Assembly: GCA_963281255.1 (NCBI GenBank)
Contig: OY725498.1
Span: 992,001-1,056,000, forward strand
Direction: 5' to 3'
Length of the DNA: 64,000 nucleotides
DNA from: Aphrocallistes beatrix
Taxonomy: Eukaryota; Porifera; Hexactinellida; Sceptrulophora; Aphrocallistidae
Shown here piece by piece: positions 32,151 through 43,357 of this stretch. Made by a program: the position numbers and the translations under genes. The notes beneath the pieces were generated by a model. The model was not told the DNA's origin. It saw only the letters and a list, made by a program, of their open reading frames with translations, and searched no databases. Position 1 is the first letter of the stretch. Each line of letters starts with the position of its first letter.

Positions 32151-35100
32151 ATGGCATCAGGATTTACAAGTTCCGTGTATTATGTTCCTGACAACGCAGC
32201 AACAGATACAATAGACCAAGAAAATACCCAAGATACCAGCCCAAACAAACTTCTTGACGATTCTAACTTGTATTCCCTAGCCAATAATCCTTCTGATATT
32301 CTGCATGAACAGAGTCCTCACAGATCTCTCGGGTTGGTAGAAAAGAGTCTGATGGCACAGAGATCGGCTAACAGAGCTGTGTTTTTTCTCTACGGTTTGA
32401 GTGGTTCTGGTAAAACCGCTACCCTCCAGCATCTATTTAATGGTGCAAAGGAATTACAAATATCTTCGAAGGAATCTACTACTCGTTGTGTCATGGAGCA
32501 TATTTACTCGCTTAAAAGTGATCATTGGGGTGTTAGCAACTTGCAAATTAGTTTCATAGATTCTCCAGGATTTGGAGATACTGACAGTCTGAATCAGGAC
32601 GCAATTAATCTGGCTCTAATTGAAGAATTTATCAAACAGCATCCGCAGTTAGGTGCTCAGGAAATAAAATGGCTTGGATGGTCATACCACTACACTGTAT
32701 ACCCTAATATAGTCATGATAGTGATAGACGTGACTGACGAGAGAATGCTTGGTTACAAGTCAAGAGTTGCGAGCATGTTTAGAATTCTAATGAAAAAGAA
32801 ACTCAAATTAATTGACCGGAAACATCCAAATGTTGTTATTGTACTGACTCACGTTTGTAGTTATCCGAAAAAAGTTTGGGAAACCGAGCTCGAGTCTAAA
32901 GCCTACTTTGTCCAACTCCTAGCACGGAGATTTTTAAAAATACAGGTACCTGTTGTTTATATTGAAAATAAAACTAATAATTTTGATCTTGAGGAGAAGG
33001 GAGATTTCTCAATCCTCTACAACGGAGAATATCAACCAAAGAACTTGTTCGATGCTTGCATTGATATTATGAAGAGTAGTCAAGATGAAGTCGGAATCGA
33101 AGCAGTTAGGTTATTCTTTCAAACAACAATTTCTGAAGTATCAAACAATTTACCTTCTAACATTGTCTCTCTCGAATCTATATCAGATCAGACACTCTTC
33201 GATAAAAGTAAAGAATATTTTCTTTCTAAATTGAAAGAATCGCAATCTTCCTTGGAGAAGACTAAAGTAAATATAATGATAAATGAATATATTCAGAAGA
33301 ACAGTTCAGATCGAAGGAATGAGAGAATGAAATTAGAAGATGAGCTCTATCCTCTAAAGTTTGTATTGATGAAGCGTTTCAAAGCACCTGAAGATTTGGA
33401 GTCTAAGACACTCGGCGAAATAGAAATAACTCTCCATCCTTACAAATTTAATGAATTAGAATCTCGGGTTCTTTCTGAAGTTTTTAAAATTAAGCCTCCA
33501 GTTGTTCAACAAATACGTACGAATTTAGGACACGGATACGATCTCTTGACTGAAACAGTGAAAGATAAGCTCGTGATACACTTAGAGTCTGAAGTTGCAG
33601 TTCCTCCTTATGGATTTCTGATTCCTGCTAACTGTCAATCCCATTTCGCATCTCTTGATGATATCAATTTCATTTGCGATTTTTTTTGTAATTTGGATGA
33701 GTATAACGTAACCAGACTGGCAGATTTAGATCTTATGGATTATAAAGGTGACATAAGATTCAACCCCCTTCATGGTCATAATATTTATGATCCTAATTCA
33801 ACTTCAACATCGAGAAAAGTTGAAATAACTTTCGTTGTTGAAAAGGTCTTAAGTTCCATTAATATTAGACTTAATTCGTACCAACTTGCGGACAATTTCC
33901 AAGATATTTTGAAGGATCTTCCCAAATCCTTTGACAAAAACGATGAAGCGAATGCTCAGAAATTTGACGACTTTTTTACTCAACACGGGTGTTTTTTCTT
34001 GTCTGGAGTATCCATTGGAGGATATGTTTGTGGAAAGTTTCGTGTCAACTGTGAGCGATTAACTCCAGACTATTTTGATTATCTGAGACAACGGCTTGTT
34101 AATATAATTCTCAATATTAAATATGGTGTTTCGAAAGAAGAATTCTTAAAACAAACAAAAGAAATAGAAAAAGAAATGTTAAATCCATTCTACGATCTCC
34201 TAAGTGCCGAGTTGGAATGGTTTGGTGGAGATCCCAAATATTATCAGAAAACATTCAAAGACTTATCTCAGGTGGAATGGCGTTCTTGGGAAAGATCTGT
34301 GAATTCCAGACCAGTTATCCTCCCCCATCATCTCTGCCTGCAGCCGATATTCCATGTAACAAAGAGTCATGACAACGCTATCCTGGAAGCATTCAAAGAG
34401 CACCTCCTTAAGTTAAAGAAACTGCATGAACAGAGTCCTCATAGATCTCTCAGGTTGGTAGAAAAGAGTCTGATGACACAGAGGTCGGCCAACAGAGCTG
34501 TGTTTTTTCTCTACGGTTTGAGTGGTTCTGGTAAAACTGCTACCCTCATGCATCTATTTAATGGTGCAAAGGAACTGCAGATATCTTCAAAGGAATCTGC
34601 AACTCGTAGTGTCATTGAGCATATTTATCCACTTAAAAGTGATCATTGGGGTATTAGCAACTTACAAATTAGTTTTGTTGATTGTCCAGGATTTGGAAAT
34701 ACTGATGGTCTGAATCAGGACGCAATTAATCTGGCTCTAATTGAAGAATTTATCAAACAGCATCCGCAGTTAGGTGCTCAAGGAATAAAATGGCTTGGGT
34801 GTCCATACCACTACCCCGTATACCCTAATATAGTCATGATAGTGATAGACGTGAATGACGAGAGAATGCTTGGTTACCAGTCAAGAGTTGCTAGCATGTT
34901 TAAGGTTCTGAAGAAAAAGAAACTCCACTTAATTGATCGGAAACGAGCAAATGTTGTTATTGTGCTAACTCATGTTTGTTGTCTTCTCAAAAAGAATTGG
35001 GCAGCTCGGCTTGACTCTAAAGCCCACTTTGTCCAACTCATCGCACGGAAATTTTTAAAAATGCAAGTACCTGTTGTTTATATTGAAAATGATTTTGATA

Positions 35101-38100
35101 GTTTTGATCTTGAGGAGAAGGGAGATTTCTCAATCCTCTACAACGGAGAATATCAACCAAAGAACTTGTTCGATGCTTGCATTGATATTATGAAGAGTAG
35201 TCAAGATGAAGTCGGAATCGAAGCAGTTAGGTTATTCTTTCAAACAACAATTTCTGAAGTATCAAACAATTTACCTTCTAACATTGTCTCTCTCGAATCT
35301 ATATCAGATCAGACACTCTTCGATAAAAGTAAAGAATATTTTCTTTCTAAATTGAAAGAATCGCAATCTTCCTTGGAGAAGACTAAAGTAAATATAATGA
35401 TAAATGAATATATTCAGAAGAACAGTTCAGATCCAAGGAATGAGGGAATGAGATTAGAGGATGAACTCTATCCTCTTCAGTATGTACTAATGAAGCGTTT
35501 CAAAAGGCCTGAAGATTTGGAGTCTAAGACACTAGGCGAAATAGAAATAGGTCTCCATCCTTACAAATTGAATGAGTTAGAATCTCGGGTTCTTTCTGAA
35601 GTTTTTAAAATTAAGCCTCCAGTTGTTCAACAAATACGTACGAATTTAGGACACGGATACGATCTCTTGACTGAAACAGTGAAAGATAAGCTCGTGATAC
35701 ACTTAGAGTCTGAAGTTGCAGTTCCTCCTTATGGATTTCTGATTCCTGCTAACTGTCAATCCCATTTCGCATCTCTTGATGATATCAATTTCATTTGCGA
35801 TTTTTTTTGTAATTTGGATGAGTATAACGTAACCAGACTGGCAGATTTAGATCTTATGGATTATAAAGGTGACATAAGATTCAACCCCCTTCATGGTCAT
35901 AATATTTATGATCCTAATTCTACTTCAACATCGAGAAAAGTTGAAATAACTTTCGTTGTTGAAAAGGTCTTAAGTTCCATTAATATTAGACTTAATTCGT
36001 ACCAACTTGCGGACAATTTCCAAGATATTTTGAAGGATCTTCCCAAATCCTTTGACGAAAACGATGAAGCGAATGCCCAGAAATTTGACGACTTTTTTAC
36101 TCAACACGGGTGTTTTTTCTTGTCTGGAGTATCCATTGGAGGATATGTTTGTGGAAAGTTTCGTGTCAACTGTGAGCGATTAACTCCAGACTATTTTGAT
36201 TATCTGAGACAACGGCTTGTTAATATAATTCTCAATATTAAACATGGTGTTTCGAAAGAAGAATTCTTAAAACAAACAAAAGAAATAGAAAAAGAAATGT
36301 TAAATCCATTCTACGATCTCCTAAGTGCCGAGTTGGAATGGTTTGGTGGAGATCCCAAATATTATCAGAAAAGTTTCAAAGACTTATCTCAGGTGGAATG
36401 GCGTTCTTGGGAAAGATCTGTGAAGTACAGACCAGTTATCCTCCCCCATCATCTCTACCTGCAGCCGATATTCCATGTAACAAAGAGTCATGACAACGCT
36501 ATCCTGGAAGCATTCAAAGAGCACCTCCTTAAGTTAAAGAAACTGCATGAACAGAGTCCTCACAGATCTCTCAGGTTGGTAGAAAAGAGTCTGATGACAC
36601 AGAGGTCGGCCAACAGAGCTGTGTTTTTTCTCTACGGTTTGAGTGGTTCTGGTAAAACTGCTACCCTCATGCATCTATTTAATGGTGCAAAGGAACTGCA
36701 GATATCTCCAAATTATTCTGCAACTCGTAGTGTCATTGAGCATATTTATCCACTTAAAAGTGATCATTGGGATGTTAGAAACTTCCAAATTAGTTTCATT
36801 GATTGTCCAGGATTTGGAGATACTGATGGTCTGAATCAGGACGCAATTAATCTAGCTCTAATTGAAGAATTTGTGAAAATACATCCACAGTTAGGTACTC
36901 AGGAAATAAAATGGCTTGGGTATCCATACAATTACCTCGTATACCCTAATATAGTCATGATAGTGATAGACGTGACTGATGAGAGAATACTTGGTTACCA
37001 GTCAAAGGTTGCAAATATGTTTAAGATTCTTAAGAAAAAAAAACTTCACTTAATTAACCTGAAACATCCAAATGTTGTGATTGTGCTAACTCACGTTTGT
37101 CGTTATCCTAAAAAAACTTGGGCGACTAAACTCGCGTCTAAAGCATACTTTGTCCAACTCCTCGCACGAAGATTCTTGAAAATCGACGTACCTATAGTTT
37201 ATATTGAAAATGAACCTGAAGATTATGATCTTGAGATTAGTGGAGATTTCTCAATCCTCTACAACGGAGAATATCAACCAAAGAACTTGTTCGATGCTTG
37301 CATTGATATTATGAAGAATAGTCGAGATGAAGTCGGAATCGAAGCAGTTAGGTTGTTCTTTCAAACAACAATTTCTGAAGTTTCTAAAAGTTTACCTCCT
37401 AGCATTGTCTCTCCCGAATCTATTACTGATCTGGCACTCTTTGATAAAAGTAAAGAATTTTTTCTCTCTAAATTGACAGTTTTAAAGCCTGCCTATGAGA
37501 TTACAGAAGTAATTACAATGATAAATGAATATATTCAGAAGAACAGCTCAGATCGAAGGAATGAAGGAATGAAATTAATAGATGAGCTCTATCCTCTAAA
37601 GTTTGTATTGATGAAGCGTTTCAAAGCACCTGAAGATTTGGAGTCTAAGACACTCGGCGAAATAGAAATAACTCTCCATCCTTACAAATTGAATGAATTA
37701 GAATCTCGGGTTCTTTCTGAAGTTTTTAAAATTAAGCCTCCAGTTGTTCAACAAATACGTACGAATTTAGGACACGGATACGATCTCTTGACTGAAACAG
37801 TGAAAGATAAGCTCGTGATACACTTAGAGTCTGAAGTTACAGTTCCTCCTTATGGATTTCTGATTCCTGCTAACTGTCAATCCCATTTCGCATCTCTTGA
37901 TGATATCAATTTCATTTGCGATTTTTTTTGTAATTTGGATGAGTATAACGTAACCAGACTGGCAGATTTAGATCTTATGGATTATAAAGGTGACATAAGA
38001 TTCAACCCCCTTCATGGTCATAATATTTATGATCCTAATTCAACTTCAACATCGAGAAAAGTTGAAATAACTTTCGTTGTTGAAAAGGTCTTAAGTTCCA

Positions 38101-41100
38101 TTAATATTAGACTTAATTCGTACCAACTTGCGGACAATTTCCAAGATATTTTGAAGGATCTTCCCAAATCCTTTGACAAAAACGATGAAGCGAATGCTCA
38201 GAAATTTGACGACTTTTTTACTCAACACGGGTGTTTTTTCTTGTCTGGAGTATCCATTGGAGGATATGTTTGTGGAAAGTTTCGTGTCAACTGTGAGCGA
38301 TTAACTCCAGACTATTTTGATTATCTGAGACAACGGCTTGTTAATATAATTCTCAATATTAAATATGGTGTTTCGAAAGAAGAATTCTTAAAACAAACAA
38401 AAGAAATAGAAAAAGAAATGTTAAATCCATTCTACGATCTCCTAAGTGCCGAGTTGGAATGGTTTGGTGGAGATCCCAAATATTATCAGAAAACATTCAA
38501 AGACTTATCTCAGGTGGAATGGCGTTCTTGGGAAAGATCTGTGAATTCCAGACCAGTTATCCTCCCCCATCATCTCTGCCTGCAGCCGATATTCCATGTA
38601 ACAAAGAGTCATGACAACGCTATCCTGGAAGCATTCAAAGAGCACCTCCTTAAGTTAAAGAAACTGCATGAACAGAGTCCTCATAGATCTCTCAGGTTGG
38701 TAGAAAAGAGTCTGATGACACAGAGGTCGGCCAACAGAGCTGTGTTTTTTCTCTACGGTTTGAGTGGTTCTGGTAAAACTGCTACCCTCATGCATCTATT
38801 TAATGGTGCAAAGGAACTGCAGATATCTTCAAAGGAATCTGCAACTCGTAGTGTCATTGAGCATATTTATCCACTTAAAAGTGATCATTGGGGTATTAGC
38901 AACTTACAAATTAGTTTTGTTGATTGTCCAGGATTTGGAAATACTGATGGTCTGAATCAGGACGCAATTAATCTGGCTCTAATTGAAGAATTTATCAAAC
39001 AGCATCCGCAGTTAGGTGCTCAAGGAATAAAATGGCTTGGGTGTCCATACCACTACCCCGTATACCCTAATATAGTCATGATAGTGATAGACGTGAATGA
39101 CGAGAGAATGCTTGGTTACCAGTCAAGAGTTGCTAGCATGTTTAAGGTTCTGAAGAAAAAGAAACTCCACTTAATTGATCGGAAACGAGCAAATGTTGTT
39201 ATTGTGCTAACTCATGTTTGTTGTCTTCTCAAAAAGAATTGGGCAGCTCGGCTTGACTCTAAAGCCCACTTTGTCCAACTCATCGCACGGAAATTTTTAA
39301 AAATGCAAGTACCTGTTGTTTATATTGAAAATGATTTTGATAGTTTTGATCTTGAGGAGAAGGGAGATTTCTCAATCCTCTACAACGGAGAATATCAACC
39401 AAAGAACTTGTTCGATGCTTGCATTGATATTATGAAGAGTAGTCAAGATGAAGTCGGAATCGAAGCAGTTAGGTTATTCTTTCAAACAACAATTTCTGAA
39501 GTATCAAACAATTTACCTTCTAACATTGTCTCTCTCGAATCTATATCAGATCAGACACTCTTCGATAAAAGTAAAGAATATTTTCTTTCTAAATTGAAAG
39601 AATCGCAATCTTCCTTGGAGAAGACTAAAGTAAATATAATGATAAATGAATATATTCAGAAGAACAGTTCAGATCCAAGGAATGAGGGAATGAGATTAGA
39701 GGATGAACTCTATCCTCTTCAGTATGTACTAATGAAGCGTTTCAAAAGGCCTGAAGATTTGGAGTCTAAGACACTAGGCGAAATAGAAATAGGTCTCCAT
39801 CCTTACAAATTGAATGAGTTAGAATCTCGGGTTCTTTCTGAAGTTTTTAAAATTAAGCCTCCAGTTGTTCAACAAATACGTACGAATTTAGGACACGGAT
39901 ACGATCTCTTGACTGAAACAGTGAAAGATAAGCTCGTGATACACTTAGAGTCTGAAGTTGCAGTTCCTCCTTATGGATTTCTGATTCCTGCTAACTGTCA
40001 ATCCCATTTCGCATCTCTTGATGATATCAATTTCATTTGCGATTTTTTTTGTAATTTGGATGAGTATAACGTAACCAGACTGGCAGATTTAGATCTTATG
40101 GATTATAAAGGTGACATAAGATTCAACCCCCTTCATGGTCATAATATTTATGATCCTAATTCTACTTCAACATCGAGAAAAGTTGAAATAACTTTCGTTG
40201 TTGAAAAGGTCTTAAGTTCCATTAATATTAGACTTAATTCGTACCAACTTGCGGACAATTTCCAAGATATTTTGAAGGATCTTCCCAAATCCTTTGACGA
40301 AAACGATGAAGCGAATGCCCAGAAATTTGACGACTTTTTTACTCAACACGGGTGTTTTTTCTTGTCTGGAGTATCCATTGGAGGATATGTTTGTGGAAAG
40401 TTTCGTGTCAACTGTGAGCGATTAACTCCAGACTATTTTGATTATCTGAGACAACGGCTTGTTAATATAATTCTCAATATTAAACATGGTGTTTCGAAAG
40501 AAGAATTCTTAAAACAAACAAAAGAAATAGAAAAAGAAATGTTAAATCCATTCTACGATCTCCTAAGTGCCGAGTTGGAATGGTTTGGTGGAGATCCCAA
40601 ATATTATCAGAAAAGTTTCAAAGACTTATCTCAGGTGGAATGGCGTTCTTGGGAAAGATCTGTGAAGTACAGACCAGTTATCCTCCCCCATCATCTCTAC
40701 CTGCAGCCGATATTCCATGTAACAAAGAGTCATGACAACGCTATCCTGGAAGCATTCAAAGAGCACCTCCTTAAGTTAAAGAAACTGCATGAACAGAGTC
40801 CTCACAGATCTCTCAGGTTGGTAGAAAAGAGTCTGATGACACAGAGGTCGGCCAACAGAGCTGTGTTTTTTCTCTACGGTTTGAGTGGTTCTGGTAAAAC
40901 TGCTACCCTCATGCATCTATTTAATGGTGCAAAGGAACTGCAGATATCTCCAAATTATTCTGCAACTCGTAGTGTCATTGAGCATATTTATCCACTTAAA
41001 AGTGATCATTGGGATGTTAGAAACTTCCAAATTAGTTTCATTGATTGTCCAGGATTTGGAGATACTGATGGTCTGAATCAGGACGCAATTAATCTAGCTC

Positions 41101-43043
41101 TAATTGAAGAATTTGTGAAAATACATCCACAGTTAGGTACTCAGGAAATAAAATGGCTTGGGTATCCATACAATTACCTCGTATACCCTAATATAGTCAT
41201 GATAGTGATAGACGTGACTGATGAGAGAATACTTGGTTACCAGTCAAAGGTTGCAAATATGTTTAAGATTCTTAAGAAAAAAAAACTTCACTTAATTAAC
41301 CTGAAACATCCAAATGTTGTGATTGTGCTAACTCACGTTTGTCGTTATCCTAAAAAAACTTGGGCGACTAAACTCGCGTCTAAAGCATACTTTGTCCAAC
41401 TCCTCGCACGAAGATTCTTGAAAATCGACGTACCTATAGTTTATATTGAAAATGAACCTGAAGATTATGATCTTGAGATTAGTGGAGATTTCTCAATCCT
41501 CTACAACGGAGAATATCAACCAAAGAACTTGTTCGATGCTTGCATTGATATTATGAAGAATAGTCGAGATGAAGTCGGAATCGAAGCAGTTAGGTTGTTC
41601 TTTCAAACAACAATTTCTGAAGTTTCTAAAAGTTTACCTCCTAGCATTGTCTCTCCCGAATCTATTACTGATCTGGCACTCTTTGATAAAAGTAAAGAAT
41701 TTTTTCTCTCTAAATTGACAGTTTTAAAGCCTGCCTATGAGATTACAGAAGTAATTACAATGATAAATGAATATATTCAGAAGAACAGCTCAGATCGAAG
41801 GAATGAAGGAATGAAATTAATAGATGAGCTCTATCCTCTAAAGTTTGTATTGATGAAGCGTTTCAAAGCACCTGAAGATTTGGAGTCTAAGACACTCGGC
41901 GAAATAGAAATAACTCTCCATCCTTACAAATTGAATGAATTAGAATCTCGGGTTCTTTCTGAAGTTTTTAAAATTAAGCCTCCAGTTGTTCAACAAATAC
42001 GTACGAATTTAGGACACGGATACGATCTCTTGACTGAAACAGTGAAAGATAAGCTCGTGATACACTTAGAGTCTGAAGTTGCAGTTCCTCCTTATGGATT
42101 TCTGATTCCTGCTAACTGTCAATCCCATTTCGCATCTCTTGATGATATCAATTTCATTTGCGATTTTTTTTGTAATTTGGATGAGTATAACGTAACCAGA
42201 CTGGCAGATTTAGATCTTATGGATTATAAAGGTGACATAAGATTCAACCCCCTTCATGGTCATAATATTTATGATCCTAATTCAACTTCAACATCGAGAA
42301 AAGTTGAAATAACTTTCGTTGTTGAAAAGGTCTTAAGTTCCATTAATATTAGACTTAATTCGTACCAACTTGCGGACAATTTCCAAGATATTTTGAAGGA
42401 TCTTCCCAAATCCTTTGACAAAAACGATGAAGCGAATGCTCAGAAATTTGACGACTTTTTTACTCAACACGGGTGTTTTTTCTTGTCTGGAGTATCCATT
42501 GGAGGATATGTTTGTGGAAAGTTTCGTGTCAACTGTGAGCGATTAACTCCAGACTATTTTGATTATCTGAGACAACGGCTTGTTAATATAATTCTCAATA
42601 TTAAATATGGTGTTTCGAAAGAAGAATTCTTAAAACAAACAAAAGAAATAGAAAAAGAAATGTTAAATCCATTCTACGATCTCCTAAGTGCTGAGTTGGA
42701 ATGGTTTGGTGGAGATCCCAAATATTATCAGAAAAGTTTCGAAGACTTATCTCAGGTGGAATGGCGTTCTTGGGAAAGATCTGTGAAGTACAGACCAGTT
42801 ATCCTCCCCCATCATCTCTACCTGCAGCCGATATTCCATGTAACAAAGAGTCATGACAACGCTATCCTGGAAGCATTCAGAAAGCACCTCCTCAAATTAA
42901 AACCCTCCCAATCCAAGCCCAAACCTTTTACTAAAGCATGGTTTTCCAATAGACATACAAGGAAAGCAGAATCTGAGAGAGTTAAGACAGAAATAAAGAA
43001 TACGAGTAGAAGTCTTTTTTCGGATTCAAAACGGTCTTCTTAA
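32151..43043 (+). CDS. Gene D: five GTPase-MACPF modules in one frame (3630 residues)
   Basis: An open frame of 10.9 kb with no intron. Five modules start at 32301, 34422, 36543, 38664 and 40785, exactly 2,121 bp apart, of types a-b-c-b-c. Walker A motifs fall at residues 82, 789, 1496, 2203 and 2910, and every copy keeps GLSGSGKT, D-x-P-G and LTHVC as well as GHGYD, F-x6-HGCFF, SIGGYVCGKF and GGDP. The b GTPase has DCPGFGNTDG and CCLLKKNW; the c GTPase has SPNYSATRSV. The b-c pair is repeated (34422-38663 and 38664-42905), with one coding difference I noticed (SEVTVPPYG in module 3, SEVAVPPYG elsewhere). The tail is the Hog-less SLFSDSKRSS. A chain of five GTPase and five MACPF domains would be a linked multi-subunit protein. 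Module number could also be an assembly effect. Confidence 0.85.
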   Translation: MASGFTSSVYYVPDNAATDTIDQENTQDTSPNKLLDDSNLYSLANNPSDILHEQSPHRSLGLVEKSLMAQRSANRAVFFLYGLSGSGKTATLQHLFNGAKELQISSKESTTRCVMEHIYSLKSDHWGVSNLQISFIDSPGFGDTDSLNQDAINLALIEEFIKQHPQLGAQEIKWLGWSYHYTVYPNIVMIVIDVTDERMLGYKSRVASMFRILMKKKLKLIDRKHPNVVIVLTHVCSYPKKVWETELESKAYFVQLLARRFLKIQVPVVYIENKTNNFDLEEKGDFSILYNGEYQPKNLFDACIDIMKSSQDEVGIEAVRLFFQTTISEVSNNLPSNIVSLESISDQTLFDKSKEYFLSKLKESQSSLEKTKVNIMINEYIQKNSSDRRNERMKLEDELYPLKFVLMKRFKAPEDLESKTLGEIEITLHPYKFNELESRVLSEVFKIKPPVVQQIRTNLGHGYDLLTETVKDKLVIHLESEVAVPPYGFLIPANCQSHFASLDDINFICDFFCNLDEYNVTRLADLDLMDYKGDIRFNPLHGHNIYDPNSTSTSRKVEITFVVEKVLSSINIRLNSYQLADNFQDILKDLPKSFDKNDEANAQKFDDFFTQHGCFFLSGVSIGGYVCGKFRVNCERLTPDYFDYLRQRLVNIILNIKYGVSKEEFLKQTKEIEKEMLNPFYDLLSAELEWFGGDPKYYQKTFKDLSQVEWRSWERSVNSRPVILPHHLCLQPIFHVTKSHDNAILEAFKEHLLKLKKLHEQSPHRSLRLVEKSLMTQRSANRAVFFLYGLSGSGKTATLMHLFNGAKELQISSKESATRSVIEHIYPLKSDHWGISNLQISFVDCPGFGNTDGLNQDAINLALIEEFIKQHPQLGAQGIKWLGCPYHYPVYPNIVMIVIDVNDERMLGYQSRVASMFKVLKKKKLHLIDRKRANVVIVLTHVCCLLKKNWAARLDSKAHFVQLIARKFLKMQVPVVYIENDFDSFDLEEKGDFSILYNGEYQPKNLFDACIDIMKSSQDEVGIEAVRLFFQTTISEVSNNLPSNIVSLESISDQTLFDKSKEYFLSKLKESQSSLEKTKVNIMINEYIQKNSSDPRNEGMRLEDELYPLQYVLMKRFKRPEDLESKTLGEIEIGLHPYKLNELESRVLSEVFKIKPPVVQQIRTNLGHGYDLLTETVKDKLVIHLESEVAVPPYGFLIPANCQSHFASLDDINFICDFFCNLDEYNVTRLADLDLMDYKGDIRFNPLHGHNIYDPNSTSTSRKVEITFVVEKVLSSINIRLNSYQLADNFQDILKDLPKSFDENDEANAQKFDDFFTQHGCFFLSGVSIGGYVCGKFRVNCERLTPDYFDYLRQRLVNIILNIKHGVSKEEFLKQTKEIEKEMLNPFYDLLSAELEWFGGDPKYYQKSFKDLSQVEWRSWERSVKYRPVILPHHLYLQPIFHVTKSHDNAILEAFKEHLLKLKKLHEQSPHRSLRLVEKSLMTQRSANRAVFFLYGLSGSGKTATLMHLFNGAKELQISPNYSATRSVIEHIYPLKSDHWDVRNFQISFIDCPGFGDTDGLNQDAINLALIEEFVKIHPQLGTQEIKWLGYPYNYLVYPNIVMIVIDVTDERILGYQSKVANMFKILKKKKLHLINLKHPNVVIVLTHVCRYPKKTWATKLASKAYFVQLLARRFLKIDVPIVYIENEPEDYDLEISGDFSILYNGEYQPKNLFDACIDIMKNSRDEVGIEAVRLFFQTTISEVSKSLPPSIVSPESITDLALFDKSKEFFLSKLTVLKPAYEITEVITMINEYIQKNSSDRRNEGMKLIDELYPLKFVLMKRFKAPEDLESKTLGEIEITLHPYKLNELESRVLSEVFKIKPPVVQQIRTNLGHGYDLLTETVKDKLVIHLESEVTVPPYGFLIPANCQSHFASLDDINFICDFFCNLDEYNVTRLADLDLMDYKGDIRFNPLHGHNIYDPNSTSTSRKVEITFVVEKVLSSINIRLNSYQLADNFQDILKDLPKSFDKNDEANAQKFDDFFTQHGCFFLSGVSIGGYVCGKFRVNCERLTPDYFDYLRQRLVNIILNIKYGVSKEEFLKQTKEIEKEMLNPFYDLLSAELEWFGGDPKYYQKTFKDLSQVEWRSWERSVNSRPVILPHHLCLQPIFHVTKSHDNAILEAFKEHLLKLKKLHEQSPHRSLRLVEKSLMTQRSANRAVFFLYGLSGSGKTATLMHLFNGAKELQISSKESATRSVIEHIYPLKSDHWGISNLQISFVDCPGFGNTDGLNQDAINLALIEEFIKQHPQLGAQGIKWLGCPYHYPVYPNIVMIVIDVNDERMLGYQSRVASMFKVLKKKKLHLIDRKRANVVIVLTHVCCLLKKNWAARLDSKAHFVQLIARKFLKMQVPVVYIENDFDSFDLEEKGDFSILYNGEYQPKNLFDACIDIMKSSQDEVGIEAVRLFFQTTISEVSNNLPSNIVSLESISDQTLFDKSKEYFLSKLKESQSSLEKTKVNIMINEYIQKNSSDPRNEGMRLEDELYPLQYVLMKRFKRPEDLESKTLGEIEIGLHPYKLNELESRVLSEVFKIKPPVVQQIRTNLGHGYDLLTETVKDKLVIHLESEVAVPPYGFLIPANCQSHFASLDDINFICDFFCNLDEYNVTRLADLDLMDYKGDIRFNPLHGHNIYDPNSTSTSRKVEITFVVEKVLSSINIRLNSYQLADNFQDILKDLPKSFDENDEANAQKFDDFFTQHGCFFLSGVSIGGYVCGKFRVNCERLTPDYFDYLRQRLVNIILNIKHGVSKEEFLKQTKEIEKEMLNPFYDLLSAELEWFGGDPKYYQKSFKDLSQVEWRSWERSVKYRPVILPHHLYLQPIFHVTKSHDNAILEAFKEHLLKLKKLHEQSPHRSLRLVEKSLMTQRSANRAVFFLYGLSGSGKTATLMHLFNGAKELQISPNYSATRSVIEHIYPLKSDHWDVRNFQISFIDCPGFGDTDGLNQDAINLALIEEFVKIHPQLGTQEIKWLGYPYNYLVYPNIVMIVIDVTDERILGYQSKVANMFKILKKKKLHLINLKHPNVVIVLTHVCRYPKKTWATKLASKAYFVQLLARRFLKIDVPIVYIENEPEDYDLEISGDFSILYNGEYQPKNLFDACIDIMKNSRDEVGIEAVRLFFQTTISEVSKSLPPSIVSPESITDLALFDKSKEFFLSKLTVLKPAYEITEVITMINEYIQKNSSDRRNEGMKLIDELYPLKFVLMKRFKAPEDLESKTLGEIEITLHPYKLNELESRVLSEVFKIKPPVVQQIRTNLGHGYDLLTETVKDKLVIHLESEVAVPPYGFLIPANCQSHFASLDDINFICDFFCNLDEYNVTRLADLDLMDYKGDIRFNPLHGHNIYDPNSTSTSRKVEITFVVEKVLSSINIRLNSYQLADNFQDILKDLPKSFDKNDEANAQKFDDFFTQHGCFFLSGVSIGGYVCGKFRVNCERLTPDYFDYLRQRLVNIILNIKYGVSKEEFLKQTKEIEKEMLNPFYDLLSAELEWFGGDPKYYQKSFEDLSQVEWRSWERSVKYRPVILPHHLYLQPIFHVTKSHDNAILEAFRKHLLKLKPSQSKPKPFTKAWFSNRHTRKAESERVKTEIKNTSRSLFSDSKRSS
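34422..38663 (+). repeat. 4,242-bp b-c module pair, first copy in gene D
   Basis: Modules 2 and 3 of gene D. The next 4,242 bp repeat it almost perfectly, so a pair of modules, rather than a single one, was the last unit duplicated. Confidence 0.85.
38664..42905 (+). repeat. 4,242-bp b-c module pair, second copy in gene D
   Basis: Modules 4 and 5. Near the end module 5 switches to the KSFEDL and KYRPV version and then the shared tail, as in genes B and C. Confidence 0.83.
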
Positions 43044-43357
43044 ATGTGTCAGTTATCAGATGAGTGGGAAGATGCACATCTACTGCTCTGCACTAGAGAA
43101 GATGTACTACAATTTTCGACCTATCGAAACTCTTTTTCAGTAATTATTTGTGATATGTCATATCCAAACTGGAGAGTCTTACATTTTTATGTGTACTTAA
43201 GTATTCCGTACTTTTATGTGTATTTTGAACCTTTCTAATTTAGTAGATTCTTATGTTAATATTAGCCATGTAAATATATTGTTTGTCATCTAGTTTCGCT
43301 CTACGAAGCTTTTTCATAAATATACGGTATTTGCATTTCTGCAAAAACCTGATTATA

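Noticed and set aside
34522..34713. 63-codon plus-strand frames recurring every 2,121 bp (34522, 36643, 38764, 40885 and others)
   Set aside because: They are out-of-frame shadows of the Walker A region in each module.
26641..43043. Repeats as a CRISPR array or satellite DNA
   Set aside because: The repeat unit is a 707-codon open frame with protein motifs, in a eukaryotic setting.
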